This document shows, piece after piece, positions 25,687-34,996 of a stretch of DNA of 64,000 nt (the stretch's first letter is position 1; each line of letters opens with the position of its first letter). The position numbers and the translations under genes are program-made. The notes beneath the pieces were generated by a model. That model did no database searches, was not told where the DNA came from, and saw only the letters and a list, made by a program, of their open reading frames with translations. This DNA is from Paenibacillus macquariensis. GTDB taxonomy: Bacteria; Bacillota; Bacilli; Paenibacillales; Paenibacillaceae. The stretch lies in contig NZ_FTNK01000006.1 in the NCBI RefSeq assembly GCF_900156375.1, positions 62,001 to 126,000 on the forward strand. The letters run 5' to 3'.

Positions 25687-28065
25687 GTGGTAAATCGAAA
25701 TACTCGTTCGTACTATCGCATATCTAAAGTAGCGCTTGTAAGCGCAATGACCTGTTCAATCCTCCTGCCTCAGGGCCTGGTGTTTGCAGACTCAGAAGGT
25801 TCCAATACAACCGGAACGGTCACATCGGATCGAATAAAATTATCCATTGCAGCTGGTGAAATCCCCATGCCTGGACCTGTAACACCAGATCCCAAAAAGG
25901 CTAAATTCACGAAAGAAGATGCCGTTACAAAACTTAGGTCCTTATTCCCCATTCTTAAGGATGCCACAACATCCAATATTACATTGGGAAATAACAATTC
26001 CTTCCCAGCTCCTGAGAATCAAATGGTCTGGAGTATTCAATGGAACTATCAGATAGGAAATAATGGTTACGGTTTCAATAGTTCCGTGGATGCTATGACA
26101 GGCGATTTAATTAGTACGTACATCTCATTGCAGTCAGATGAGAACGTAGCCTACTATCCTCCCAAATTGACTAAAGAGCAAGCTTTACAAGAAGCCAAAG
26201 CTTTTATTACAAAAGCCGTTACATCTATATCCTTAAAGGACCTTCAATTAGAGGATAGTAGTATTAACAATCTAGAGAATCGAACTCTCTTCGGACCTAT
26301 ACAATATTCATTCTCCTTCACAACATTGAAGAACGGAATCCCCTCTCCATCGGACGCGATAAGTGTAACCGTAGACGCTTTTGGGAATATTGTGCAGTTT
26401 AATAAACCTTCCGATATTCTGACATATCCCACTTCAAAAGCAACGATCACCCAATTCCAAGCAGATAAACAATTCGTTGCCGACTTAGATGTTGGTCTTT
26501 ATTACATTCCTATCAATAAGAATGGACGCACAACAGACTGGGTTTTGGGTTACCGCCCCTTAGAATATTCAATGTACTCCATCGATGCGCTCACAGGTAA
26601 AAGAATTTCCTATGACGGTACAAATCCCCCTATCTCACCAGTCACTTATTCAGAAGTACCTCAGACCAAGGAGCACTTTAAACCTCGCACATCAAAGGTT
26701 CAGCTGACTGCTGAAGAAGCTGCCAAAATTGTACAGGAAGTAGCTACGATTCCCAAAGGAAGAACATTAAATAATTCGTCGTTACGACCTTATTATATAA
26801 ATCCTACACAACAATCATGGAATTTGAATTGGGGAGAAAATACTAATAATGCTCCTCAACGTTCCTTCCCTGAGCAATCCTCTGCTGAAATTGATGCAGA
26901 TACCGGTGAGATTTTACAATTCCAAGTTGAGACATTTGGGTCCACCACTTCTACAAAAGATCTATCTATACCAAGTGGGCTTACTAAACTTTCGAAACAA
27001 TCAGCCAAACAAAGGGCTATCGACCTCATCAACCGATTATATCCTAATGCAAGCAGTGAATTAAAAATAGTCAACCATGAAGATGACTGGAATTTCATCA
27101 AAGAAAGTAACCAATATCGATATGAATTTCAACGCTTTTACAAAGGCATTCCGGTAAGTGAAAGCTTAACCATTACCTTCGATATATACGGTAGACTACA
27201 AACTTATTATGCAAATCGTTCAACAGGATTAGAGAAACTAAAAGATACCCCTGTACTCAAAGTTTCAAAAGCCGAGGCATTAGAAACATACCGAAAACAA
27301 TATACCACCCTGAAGTTACAATATTCACGCTTCGGTGGATTCTACATTAACAATACGACTACCAAAGCTGAGATGCGACTTGTCTATAATCCTACGCCAA
27401 TTGACCCGAATATATCTTATCAGGTCCTTGATGCTAACTCAGGCAACTGGGTAACACAGTATGAAATCACTGGACAACTTGGCTCAAGAATCACTCCAAC
27501 CGATATTAAAGGCAACTTAGCAGAAAAAGCACTTACCACGCTAGTTGAATATGGTGTACTGACAACTGATCCTACTGGGAAATTAAATCCCAATGCAGTA
27601 ATCACTGAAGGCGACTGGCTTTCTATGATAATTAAGTCGATCACACCTTATTACGAAAGTTATAGTAGTGTAGAACGCAAGCCTATAGCAGGTGTTGTTC
27701 CAGAAGATCCTATTTATAGTATTGTAAACTATGCTGTGGAACGGAAATGGATTAAGAACGACACAACAACATTTCAAGCTCAGAGAGAACTGACCAGAGA
27801 GCAGCTAGCGGTTCTTCTGACTTCTATTGTGAAGTATAATAAATTGTCGACTTACCTAGGTAATGACACCACGGTTAATCAATTGACTGATGCCAAAGAT
27901 ATCAACAATAAAGGAGCCGTCGCGACTGTCATTCATCTTGGGTTAATGGAAGGCGAGAACGGCAAATTCAACCCACAACAGAAGGTCACGAAAGCACAAG
28001 CGGCATCTATCATTATGAAACTTGTTGAGATCCAAGGAAAGACGGATCAAACGATTGGTCAATAG
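25687..28065 (+). CDS. Exported YcdB/YcdC-domain protein with C-terminal SLH repeats
   Basis: A surface protein of 792 aa. Residues 1-35 form a signal peptide (VALVSAMTCSILLPQG core, cut near VFADSE). Several PepSY-like YcdB/YcdC units follow, each with a TKEDAVTKL or TKEQALQEA helix and a strand ending DAMTGDLIS, DALTGKRIS, DADTGEILQ or DANSGNWV (about 60-590). Two to three SLH repeats end it (about 595-785; LMEGENGKFNPQQKVTKAQAASIIMKL). Such proteins attach to the wall polymer; the YcdB/YcdC function is unknown, with protease inhibition proposed for PepSY domains. The start is GTG with AAAGGATG upstream. It is the first gene after the phosphonate operon, on the same strand but behind a terminator. 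Confidence 0.87.
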   Translation: MVNRNTRSYYRISKVALVSAMTCSILLPQGLVFADSEGSNTTGTVTSDRIKLSIAAGEIPMPGPVTPDPKKAKFTKEDAVTKLRSLFPILKDATTSNITLGNNNSFPAPENQMVWSIQWNYQIGNNGYGFNSSVDAMTGDLISTYISLQSDENVAYYPPKLTKEQALQEAKAFITKAVTSISLKDLQLEDSSINNLENRTLFGPIQYSFSFTTLKNGIPSPSDAISVTVDAFGNIVQFNKPSDILTYPTSKATITQFQADKQFVADLDVGLYYIPINKNGRTTDWVLGYRPLEYSMYSIDALTGKRISYDGTNPPISPVTYSEVPQTKEHFKPRTSKVQLTAEEAAKIVQEVATIPKGRTLNNSSLRPYYINPTQQSWNLNWGENTNNAPQRSFPEQSSAEIDADTGEILQFQVETFGSTTSTKDLSIPSGLTKLSKQSAKQRAIDLINRLYPNASSELKIVNHEDDWNFIKESNQYRYEFQRFYKGIPVSESLTITFDIYGRLQTYYANRSTGLEKLKDTPVLKVSKAEALETYRKQYTTLKLQYSRFGGFYINNTTTKAEMRLVYNPTPIDPNISYQVLDANSGNWVTQYEITGQLGSRITPTDIKGNLAEKALTTLVEYGVLTTDPTGKLNPNAVITEGDWLSMIIKSITPYYESYSSVERKPIAGVVPEDPIYSIVNYAVERKWIKNDTTTFQAQRELTREQLAVLLTSIVKYNKLSTYLGNDTTVNQLTDAKDINNKGAVATVIHLGLMEGENGKFNPQQKVTKAQAASIIMKLVEIQGKTDQTIGQ

Positions 28066-28115
28066 CCAAATAGGGATAGAGCATGTAGATGAATGATCTA
28101 CTTCTCTATCTCTTT

Positions 28116-28763
28116 TTATAACTTCCTAATTTCACTAAGGATCAAGTCGTAGTATTCTTTCTGATGTGGAACGAAATCGCGTAAGCTCACTACTCTATTC
28201 TCTTCGTAACGTTCACCAGTGCTTCCATTGAGCGTGATCCCTTCGGCTACTACTGATTCGATATCTCCCTGAATTAGTTGCTGGAATTCATCCATATTGA
28301 TGAAATAGAGCCCCGATACTTCACTTACTTGAAAATCATATTCAGATACATCTTTAGCACATTCATACAAGAACATATGACAGAATTCACGATCTATAAG
28401 TGTCTTAGTAATGGTATTGTCATCAACAAATACACCGCAGGAATGTAACGCATTAAATGAGACGCTAAGTCCAAGTTCTTCTTTCAACTCTCGTATTCCA
28501 TCCTCGACACGCTCTCCTGTTAATAGATGACCCGCACAAGAAATATCAAGCAAACTTGGATATGTATCTTTCTCTGCATCTCGTAATTGAAACAATAAGC
28601 TTGGACCCTGCCCATCCGTTTCTCTGTACACCCAACAATGAAATGTTTGATGCCATAATCCTAAAAGATGTGCCTCAGACCTACTTGCCGTTCCGATCTT
28701 TTCCATTCTATTATTGAAAATATCAAACATTTCATCTAATGACATTTCGTCTTCTCCCACCAT
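28116..28763 (-). CDS. Nudix hydrolase (isopentenyl-diphosphate isomerase-like group)
   Basis: A 215-aa cytoplasmic pyrophosphohydrolase-type protein. The Nudix box reads GHLLTGERVEDGIRELKEELGL, with the metal-binding REL-x-EEL core intact but one residue fewer between the first Glu and REL than in the canonical motif, a spacing seen in the IDI-like Nudix subgroup. FHCWVYRE and a LFQLRDAEKDTYPS strand precede it. The substrate is unknown. ATG 28763 with GAGAGAGG four to five nt upstream and ATG 28745 with GGGAGA nine nt upstream are both plausible; the longer form is given. Confidence 0.87.
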   Translation of the reverse strand: MVGEDEMSLDEMFDIFNNRMEKIGTASRSEAHLLGLWHQTFHCWVYRETDGQGPSLLFQLRDAEKDTYPSLLDISCAGHLLTGERVEDGIRELKEELGLSVSFNALHSCGVFVDDNTITKTLIDREFCHMFLYECAKDVSEYDFQVSEVSGLYFINMDEFQQLIQGDIESVVAEGITLNGSTGERYEENRVVSLRDFVPHQKEYYDLILSEIRKL

Positions 28764-28802
28764 TCTGCCTCTCTCACTGGCACTTCATTTACAAATCTAT
28801 CA

Positions 28803-28860
28803 CTAAAAAGCCCTTTCTTCACCTTTGGTCCAAAGGGTTGTTTAGAAAAGGGCTCTTTTA
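28803..28860 (-). terminator. Terminator after the GpsB/DivIVA-like gene
   Basis: AAAGAGCCCTTTTCTA pairs with a GAAAGGGCTTTTT arm over an inner CCTTTGG/CCAAAGG hairpin (leftward reading), ending in a T tract. Confidence 0.75.
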
Positions 28861-28876
28861 CCTGCTGTGATCCAAC

Positions 28877-29257
28877 CTATTCAATAAAGAAATCTTGCTC
28901 AGGCCGGATTTTTGATCTCAACTGTTTCATGCTGTGTTCCAAATTCAATATAATGTCTTCCAATTGTTTAGGATCTATGGTGTGTGTCATCACAGGTTCT
29001 GGTTTTATTCCCGCTTTTAGCTCACGCATGACAATTTGTTGTTCCTGCCACTTGTCCATTAAATCAGCTATCGTAGCATAAAAGCGTTCATAATCTTTAA
29101 TAACCTCGTCCAAAAAAGTGTCGACTTCATCAGGATCATACCCTCTGAGTTTATTACTGAACACTTTTTCATGGATAGAACGAGCATCAAGATGAATTCC
29201 CAATTGATTAAATAATTTCTTCTGTTTGTCAAGTCTTCGTTGCATATGCTCATCCAA
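28877..29257 (-). CDS. DivIVA/GpsB-like cell division or polarity protein
   Basis: A 126-aa coiled-coil protein. The DivIVA lipid-binding domain is clear at about 20-65: LDARSIHEKVFSNKLRGYDPDEVDTFLDEVIKDY. A long coiled coil follows, with a C-terminal helix NLEHSMKQLRSKI resembling the GpsB trimerisation end. Length is close to GpsB (about 100-115) and well below DivIVA (about 165), so the GpsB type, which coordinates peptidoglycan synthases at the septum, is favoured. Start TTG 29257 is chosen because AGGAGG lies 8 nt upstream; ATG 29245 would be 20 nt away. Confidence 0.85.
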   Translation of the reverse strand: MDEHMQRRLDKQKKLFNQLGIHLDARSIHEKVFSNKLRGYDPDEVDTFLDEVIKDYERFYATIADLMDKWQEQQIVMRELKAGIKPEPVMTHTIDPKQLEDIILNLEHSMKQLRSKIRPEQDFFIE

Positions 29258-29487
29258 TGAGAATACCTCCTATGATCTACTATCTAAGATGTGTTTAATT
29301 ATGAAATTATAATCGCACTTTTTTAATTATATAACATTTTCACGCTTAGATAAAAATAGCCACATTTTTTTGTAGGAATGTCCAATCTCTATTGTTCATT
29401 CTGGAAAAAAATCAACGTAGGTCCATATGCACGTAAATATAAGATTCAACAGACTTCAATAGCTTACATCAGTGTTCCCGTTTGGCA

Positions 29488-29847
29488 TCAATAATTATCG
29501 TTAGCCGCTTTATTCAGTATCCCCAGACAACGATCAAGATCCGTCTTAATTTGCTTCTTATACAACTCTGCCTTCGCTTCGCCTTCATCTGTAAAGTGGT
29601 ACAGAACGATTTCTTGAAAATCCACACGGGGATCATTTCCTTTTAATTGCTTCGTCCGATATAATACCCCTTCTTGCACTAATTCATGAAGAGCTCGGTA
29701 AATCTCGCTTTGGGGAGGAGAATAGCCATAGTTACTAAATTGCTTTCGTAGTTCTTCGAGCATCTGATATCCATATCCTCGTTGTTGTTCTACCATCGTA
29801 ATTAGATATACTTTGATAAATGCCCGCTGGGCAATCATGAATGCCAT
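29488..29847 (-). CDS. rtp: Replication termination protein (Rtp) homologue
   Basis: A 119-aa winged-helix DNA-binding protein that matches remembered B. subtilis RTP along its length: QRAFIKVYLITMVEQ, GYGYQMLEELRKQF, SEIYRALHELVQEGVL, EIVLYHFTDEGEAKAELYKKQIKTDLDRC and a final LNKAANDNY. RTP binds Ter sites as a dimer of dimers and blocks the replicative helicase in one direction. It belongs to the PadR-like fold group, so automatic tools may call it PadR. ATG 29847 is chosen because AAAGGAG lies 9 nt upstream; the longer frame starts have no site. A Ter-like sequence lies 43-77 bp upstream, as in B. subtilis, where RTP autoregulates. Confidence 0.87.
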   Translation of the reverse strand: MAFMIAQRAFIKVYLITMVEQQRGYGYQMLEELRKQFSNYGYSPPQSEIYRALHELVQEGVLYRTKQLKGNDPRVDFQEIVLYHFTDEGEAKAELYKKQIKTDLDRCLGILNKAANDNY

Positions 29848-29889
29848 GGATAATATCTCCTTTCTTTTTTCCTTCATTAGCCAATATAA

Positions 29890-29924
29890 ACTTATTATAA
29901 ACAACTATTTACCAAAATGCACAG
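29890..29924. promoter_or_regulatory. Candidate Ter (RTP-binding) site in the rtp leader
   Basis: ACTTATTATAAACAACTATT followed by TACCAAAATGCAC resembles the Bacillus Ter core ACTATGTACCAAATGTTC, with ACTAT-TACCAAA conserved and an A-rich A-site half to the left. Its place just before rtp matches B. subtilis TerI. The consensus was recalled, not searched. Confidence 0.5.
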
Positions 29925-30073
29925 CATGATTGATTCATGGGACTTTCCTTTGTTACATGACTTCTGATGTAGAGAACACCAACGTGGTGAATGGAGATTA
30001 AAAGTATCTAGGCATATTTTTACGAGCTTCTATTATGAATTTTTCACATATTGTATTATTCACTTGATAGGTT

Positions 30074-30130
30074 TAAAAAAGAGACCGATCCAACCCCCAC
30101 TTATTTCGAAGGTTTGAATCGATCTCTATA
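30074..30130 (-). terminator. Terminator after the acyltransferase gene
   Basis: AGAGATCGATTCAAACC pairs with GGTTGGATCGGTCTCT in the leftward reading, followed by TTTTTT. It separates the gene from the rtp promoter region. Confidence 0.8.
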
Positions 30131-30149
30131 TTTAATATCTGAACATGAT

Positions 30150-31307
30150 CTACGTTGTCGTCACAACTTTCTTCCTCTTCTGTGGAACGCCTCCTACCCA
30201 TTTGCCAAACGGCATCCTTGAGAGCAACATCATCAAGAAATAGGAGAACAGGACACAAATCACGAAAGACATCAACATTCTAAGAAATACAGGCCAGTAT
30301 ACAAAAAACTGAACATCAAATGTATAACTAACTCTTAACATAAAAGCATGCGCTAAGTAAGCTCCGTATGAATATTTCCCGATGGATACAATGATCTTAT
30401 TGCATCTTGTGCCACCACGTTCATTCAGCCACATCGCCAGTTGGTAAAACACACATATTGAACTAACCAGGAAGAATACCATGAGCGGTCGTAGTAAATT
30501 CACTTTATTAAAGTTAATGACTATTCCACTTGGCGTTTGGAAGCTCTCGATAACAATGTATGTATAGTAACCGAATAAGACTATGAAGCAACTCACATAG
30601 ATCCACTTCCCCTTGCATATCCATTCTCTCCATAGATCCGGGCGCAGACCGGCGCAAGCTCCTAGTACGAAATAAAAGAAAAAGAACAAGAAATTACGAT
30701 CCACATATTTCGTGAACATAGGTGTAATCACAGGTAAGTGAATACCAGTTATTACATCCCCTATCGTAAAGATGTTATCTGTTAGCCACACAAATAGTAA
30801 CCCCGTACAAATAATACACGCAATATACGTTCTAGGTGGGATGGCTTTTCTCACTTTATAGATCACATAACGAAAGGCTGGGAACAAGAGGTAGAACTGA
30901 AAGATCATCACTACATACCAGAGATGATAGCTAGTCTTACCCGTAAACAACATTAACAACCATTTCCAACCTTGCTGAATTAGCCCTTCATTCCAACCGT
31001 AGTTTAATGAGAAATAAACCAATGACCAAAGTACGTAAGGTATGATAATGTCACTTAATCGTTTTCTCAGAAAAGAAAAGTAATTAAATTGACCCTCATA
31101 GTTGTAGAATAACACCATACCCGTTATAAAAATAAATACTGGAACCGCGAACTTAGCGGCAATTAACAATAACGTCATAAGAACCCCATCTTCAAGACGT
31201 ATACCCGCTACGACCGAATAATGCGCAATGCTATGCTGTAGTGCCACAGCCAGAAAAGCCAACCCACGTAAGCTTTCTATTTCAGTAATTCTTTCTTTAT
31301 GTACCAT
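30150..31307 (-). CDS. Membrane acyltransferase, acyltransferase-3 family (OafA-like)
   Basis: An integral membrane enzyme of 385 aa with about ten hydrophobic helices. The N-terminal ITEIESLRGLAFLAVALQHS carries the conserved Arg and the active-site His of the acyltransferase-3 family, and a PVFIFITGMVLFY segment and SYGAYLAHAFML near the C-terminus also match. These enzymes put acetyl or similar groups on cell-surface polysaccharide, peptidoglycan or small molecules. No SGNH domain is fused. It is a single gene with its own terminator; GGGAGAATTCA precedes the start. Confidence 0.88.
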   Translation of the reverse strand: MVHKERITEIESLRGLAFLAVALQHSIAHYSVVAGIRLEDGVLMTLLLIAAKFAVPVFIFITGMVLFYNYEGQFNYFSFLRKRLSDIIIPYVLWSLVYFSLNYGWNEGLIQQGWKWLLMLFTGKTSYHLWYVVMIFQFYLLFPAFRYVIYKVRKAIPPRTYIACIICTGLLFVWLTDNIFTIGDVITGIHLPVITPMFTKYVDRNFLFFFFYFVLGACAGLRPDLWREWICKGKWIYVSCFIVLFGYYTYIVIESFQTPSGIVINFNKVNLLRPLMVFFLVSSICVFYQLAMWLNERGGTRCNKIIVSIGKYSYGAYLAHAFMLRVSYTFDVQFFVYWPVFLRMLMSFVICVLFSYFLMMLLSRMPFGKWVGGVPQKRKKVVTTT

Positions 31308-31640
31308 TGAATTCTCCCACTCATAGTGATTTGACGCTGCTCATTTCTTTATGCCCTAAATAATTATTCCAATCATCATTAACTCCTATGTTCATTTCAC
31401 TTATACCCATATCATTACCTCCCTAAGGCATTAACAATCTCTACTATACCTATTGTATCAAATCATAATCAATAGAAAACAGCCCATAGACAGATTCTTG
31501 TCGAATGAGAATTACCCATTTAACCTCTACGAATCAATCTATGGACTATAATCTTGGACTAAGTATATGATTTCGAAGTTGCAGACAATTTATTATACAC
31601 AAGGTTTGTTAGGCGGAGTATTTAATCCACTGTTCACTTC
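31308..31640. other. Noncoding stretch with a long inverted repeat
   Basis: No gene is supported. CCATAGACAGATT near 31493 and AATCAATCTATGG near 31530 form a long imperfect inverted repeat that may end the YflT-like message or belong to the acyltransferase leader. Nothing else was recognised. Confidence 0.4.
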
Positions 31641-32138
31641 TCAGTCATAACGATTTGCATTCAGTGATTTATTATCACGGAATACATGATACACTTCTGT
31701 TGCAGGTCCATCAGAGTCTACAAGAACTAGAATTTTGCCATTGCTTACATAGGACTCATATTCAGCAGCTTCCTCTTCAGGAATACCGAGACCAACTAAC
31801 CCACCAACCAATCCACCTGTGCCCAGACCTACTGCTAATCCTGCTAATGTAGCTGCGATTGGGCCAGCGGCTAGAATAGGTCCGATACCCGGAATGGCTA
31901 GAGCTCCTATCCCTGCTAGAAGTCCAACAACTCCTCCAAGCACACCACCCGTTGCCATTCCAGCAGCTACGCCTTCCGTAGCTCTCGAACCTGTATCTTC
32001 CGTTATATGTTTCAAATCATCTCTATCTTTTGTTATCACTGAGATATGTTCAATCCCAATTCCTTGATTCTTCAAATTTTCAATGGCTCTAGAAGCTTCT
32101 TGCTCTGTATCAAACACTCCAACAATTTTCTTATCCAT
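31641..32138 (-). CDS. General stress protein, YflT-domain with glycine-rich hydrophobic region
   Basis: A 165-aa protein. The N-terminal YflT-like domain reads KKIVGVFDTEQEASRAIENLKNQGI and continues with ISVITKDRDDL. The middle part (about 58-122) is a Gly/Ala/Leu-rich run with GXXXG spacing that may insert in or pack against membranes. The C-terminal part (about 122-165) returns to a soluble strand pattern (KILVLVDSD). YflT in Bacillus belongs to the sigma-B general stress regulon; the promoter seen upstream fits that. AAAGGAGG lies 8-9 nt before ATG 32138. Confidence 0.87.
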   Translation of the reverse strand: MDKKIVGVFDTEQEASRAIENLKNQGIGIEHISVITKDRDDLKHITEDTGSRATEGVAAGMATGGVLGGVVGLLAGIGALAIPGIGPILAAGPIAATLAGLAVGLGTGGLVGGLVGLGIPEEEAAEYESYVSNGKILVLVDSDGPATEVYHVFRDNKSLNANRYD

Positions 32139-32186
32139 AATTGAATCCTCCTTTAAGATAATGGGTAATTGTGATCCTTTCTTTCA

Positions 32187-32212
32187 TTACCCTCATCTCT
32201 ACATAAATAAAC
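32187..32212 (-). promoter_or_regulatory. Sigma-B-like promoter of the stress protein gene
   Basis: Leftward reading GTTTAT (32207-32212), 14-nt spacer, GGGTAA (32187-32192), close to the Bacillus sigma-B consensus GTTTAA-N12-15-GGGTAT, about 50 bp before the start codon. Confidence 0.6.
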
Positions 32213-32264
32213 GCTATTCAGAGCATTCATATAAACAAGTTAATTTTCGAAGTGGTCACCGTCT

Positions 32265-34775
32265 CTATTGCTGTGGTCTCGTTCGACGTGTAGGTATCGC
32301 TTCTAATGGCTTATCCGGCCAATAATGTTTGGGATAACGGCCTTTCAGATCTTTTTTCACTTCAAAATATGCGCCTCCCCAGAAACTAGCCAGATCGGAT
32401 GTCACCTGAACTGGCCGTTGCGCCGGTGACAATAAATGAAGTGTTAACGGTACGCGACCTCCGCCAATACGCGGCGTTTCTTGTAAGCCGAACATTTCCT
32501 GCAACTTCACAGCTACCTTGGGTTGGTCAGGATCACTATAATCAATCGCAATCCGTGATCCACTAGGAACCGTCATATGTGTCGGCGCTTTGGTATCTAA
32601 CTCTCGTCGTTGATCCCACGTTAGTAGATTCTGCTCGATAATACCATTTAATGACAACCTCTGAAGATCATTTCGATTCTTCATCCCATAAATCGAGGGC
32701 AGTAACCACGCTTCCATTGTCGCTAGTAAAGCTTCATCTGTCACTTCGGGCCAATCAGATGGCGTTACTGAGTGCATGAACAACAATCGCTGCCTTAATT
32801 GGGTGGATACTTTACTCCATGGCAATAGTTGCAAACCTTCTTCTTTAATACCTTCGAGTAAAGCATGAGCAACTTCTTCTTCCGGCGGCTTCGGGTAGGC
32901 TTTCTCTTGGAGCAACAATACTCCGAATAACGACTTGCGACGAGCTTTAACTCCTTGCAAATCTCGGTCCCATAGAATCATGTCCGTCTCTTGAATTAGT
33001 TCCTGGTGATAACGATACAATGATGCTTCTGTGAGTGAAGCTGCCAATAACAATCTACCCTCTGACCCACGATCATCGACAGCCGCAGCTACAATATATG
33101 GTGAACGGCTCAGAGGCTGAATCATGGACATCTCCACACCACGTCCGCTTGCTAATAGGAATCTTCCGTCACCTCTACCTTGTCCGATCCGATCTGGATA
33201 TGCAAATGACAAAAGGATACCACACCAATCCGAATGTATAGTCGAAGTTTCGCTTATATTTAGTTTTCTCTGCATTTGGCGCATCTCCTGAATAATACGA
33301 TGCATAGCTGCCACATCTAGCGAAGAATCATCCAGGTTTGGCATTCCTTGATTCTCCCACAGAACCAATTGATCTATTCTAGTAGAGATATCACTATCAT
33401 CGAATGCTCTCTTCCCTTTGAAAATATCCCGCTCCTGTAGTAGCGCAGCTAATCGACATGCTAATACGCCACATTGAAGAGGTATAGCTTCTAATATCAT
33501 ATGGGCCATACGAGGATGCATCCCAATATTAGCCATTCGGCGACCATGTGAAGTAATTCGTCCATTTTGATCCACAGCACCAAGTCGCTTCAGAAGATCA
33601 ACCGCTTGACCAAACGCCATATCAGATGGGCTATCTATCCATCGTAATTCCTTCGGATCTTGAATTCCCCATACTGCAATTTCGAGTGCAAGTGAAGTAA
33701 GATCAGCACTCATGATCTCAGGTGTATTAGCACTTTGGAAGGAATCTTGCTCTTCTTGACTCCACAGTCTATAACAAGTCCCCGATTCCGTACGTCCCGC
33801 TCGCCCTCTTCGTTGATCAGCAGATGCCTTCGATACCTTCACTGTCGTTAAATGTGACATCCCAGTTCGTGAAGATACAACTTGTGTTCTCATAAGACCA
33901 CAATCAACAACAATACGTACACCTTCTATGGTCAAGCTAGTCTCCGCTATCGAAGTTGCCAGTACGATTTTACGACGTCCATCCGCTTCTATTCGAATAG
34001 CATCACTCTGTTCAGACAAAGGCAACTGTCCATACAACGTCCTGATTACCATGTCATCTGGTAATGACATGATTTCTAACTCACGCTTAACTTTTCGAAT
34101 TTCCCTTACACCCGGAAGGAACGCCAACAGACTTCCTTCGTGACTCATCAATGCCTGACGAATAACAGAAGACATAGCTTTCTCCATCGGAACATGCGCT
34201 GGGTTAGGTACATATACCGTATCGACCGGGAACTGGCGCCCCACACAATGAATGATAGGAGCATCATGTAATAACGATGCAACCACGCTTGCGTCCATCG
34301 TGGCTGACATGACTAGAATTCTCAAGTCCTCCCTTAACATCGCTTGTGATTCCATTGCGAGTGCCAATCCAAGATCTCCATGTATATTCCGTTCGTGGAA
34401 CTCGTCAAATATAAGAATACCAACATCTGTTAGTTCTTGGTCATGTTGCAACATCCGAGTTAGAATGCCTTCTGTTACGACCTCTATCCGTGTCGACTTC
34501 CCAACCTTACTATCCATTCGTACGCGATAACCTACCGTTTCACCTACTCGTTCGCCCAATTGAGTAGCCATAAAGTGAGCAGCAGAACGTGCAGCTAATC
34601 TTCGAGGTTCAAGCATCATAATCTTCTTGCCTTCAAGCCAAGGCTCATCAATTAATGCCAATGGCACACGAGTTGTTTTCCCAGCACCTGGTTCTGCTAT
34701 AAGAACAGCTGAAGTATGATGACTCAATTGGTCTTTCAACTGCGGTAATACATCATTTATAGGTAATTCATGCAT
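32265..34775 (-). CDS. hrpB: ATP-dependent RNA helicase HrpB
   Basis: A DEAH-box helicase of 836 aa, matching HrpB length. Walker A is EPGAGKTT (28-35), Walker B is DEFH (124-127), SAT follows as VMSATMDA, and the helicase C domain ends in QRRGRAGRTESGTCYRLW. HA2 and the HrpB-specific C-terminal domain (about 700-836, ending near FWGGAYFEVKKDLKGRYPKH and WPDKPLEA) are present. Its cellular role in Bacillota is unclear. GGAGAAGATATC precedes the start. It runs as a single gene, divergent from the YesM-like kinase gene. Confidence 0.95.
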   Translation of the reverse strand: MHELPINDVLPQLKDQLSHHTSAVLIAEPGAGKTTRVPLALIDEPWLEGKKIMMLEPRRLAARSAAHFMATQLGERVGETVGYRVRMDSKVGKSTRIEVVTEGILTRMLQHDQELTDVGILIFDEFHERNIHGDLGLALAMESQAMLREDLRILVMSATMDASVVASLLHDAPIIHCVGRQFPVDTVYVPNPAHVPMEKAMSSVIRQALMSHEGSLLAFLPGVREIRKVKRELEIMSLPDDMVIRTLYGQLPLSEQSDAIRIEADGRRKIVLATSIAETSLTIEGVRIVVDCGLMRTQVVSSRTGMSHLTTVKVSKASADQRRGRAGRTESGTCYRLWSQEEQDSFQSANTPEIMSADLTSLALEIAVWGIQDPKELRWIDSPSDMAFGQAVDLLKRLGAVDQNGRITSHGRRMANIGMHPRMAHMILEAIPLQCGVLACRLAALLQERDIFKGKRAFDDSDISTRIDQLVLWENQGMPNLDDSSLDVAAMHRIIQEMRQMQRKLNISETSTIHSDWCGILLSFAYPDRIGQGRGDGRFLLASGRGVEMSMIQPLSRSPYIVAAAVDDRGSEGRLLLAASLTEASLYRYHQELIQETDMILWDRDLQGVKARRKSLFGVLLLQEKAYPKPPEEEVAHALLEGIKEEGLQLLPWSKVSTQLRQRLLFMHSVTPSDWPEVTDEALLATMEAWLLPSIYGMKNRNDLQRLSLNGIIEQNLLTWDQRRELDTKAPTHMTVPSGSRIAIDYSDPDQPKVAVKLQEMFGLQETPRIGGGRVPLTLHLLSPAQRPVQVTSDLASFWGGAYFEVKKDLKGRYPKHYWPDKPLEAIPTRRTRPQQ

Positions 34776-34916
34776 GATATCTTCTCCAAGTGAATCCCTT
34801 GATGGGTTCCTTAATTCGTTTCTTGCCTATTATATAGCCAAGCCACATACAATATCTATAGGTGCAATCGAGTTGAGCTATTTTGTGTATTCTTCAACTA
34901 TTTTCATATTAATAGA

Positions 34917-34945
34917 GTGAAAGCGTTATCAACTAATGCTATAAT
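34917..34945 (+). promoter_or_regulatory. Promoter with overlapping cre (CcpA) site for the YesM/YesN pair
   Basis: -35 GTGAAA (34917-34922), 17-nt spacer and -10 TATAAT (34940-34945). TGAAAGCGTTATCA (34918-34931) matches the cre consensus TGWAANCGNTNWCA without mismatch and covers the -35, so CcpA repression by good carbon sources is expected. Confidence 0.75.
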
Positions 34946-34996
34946 TATACACAATATTACTTTCCTATAAGCTTAATTAGTAAAAGGGGGCCGTCT

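Noticed and set aside
29488..29847. PadR-family regulator as the call for the 119-aa protein
   Set aside because: The fold is PadR-like, but sequence blocks along the whole length match replication termination protein, and a Ter-like site lies in the leader.
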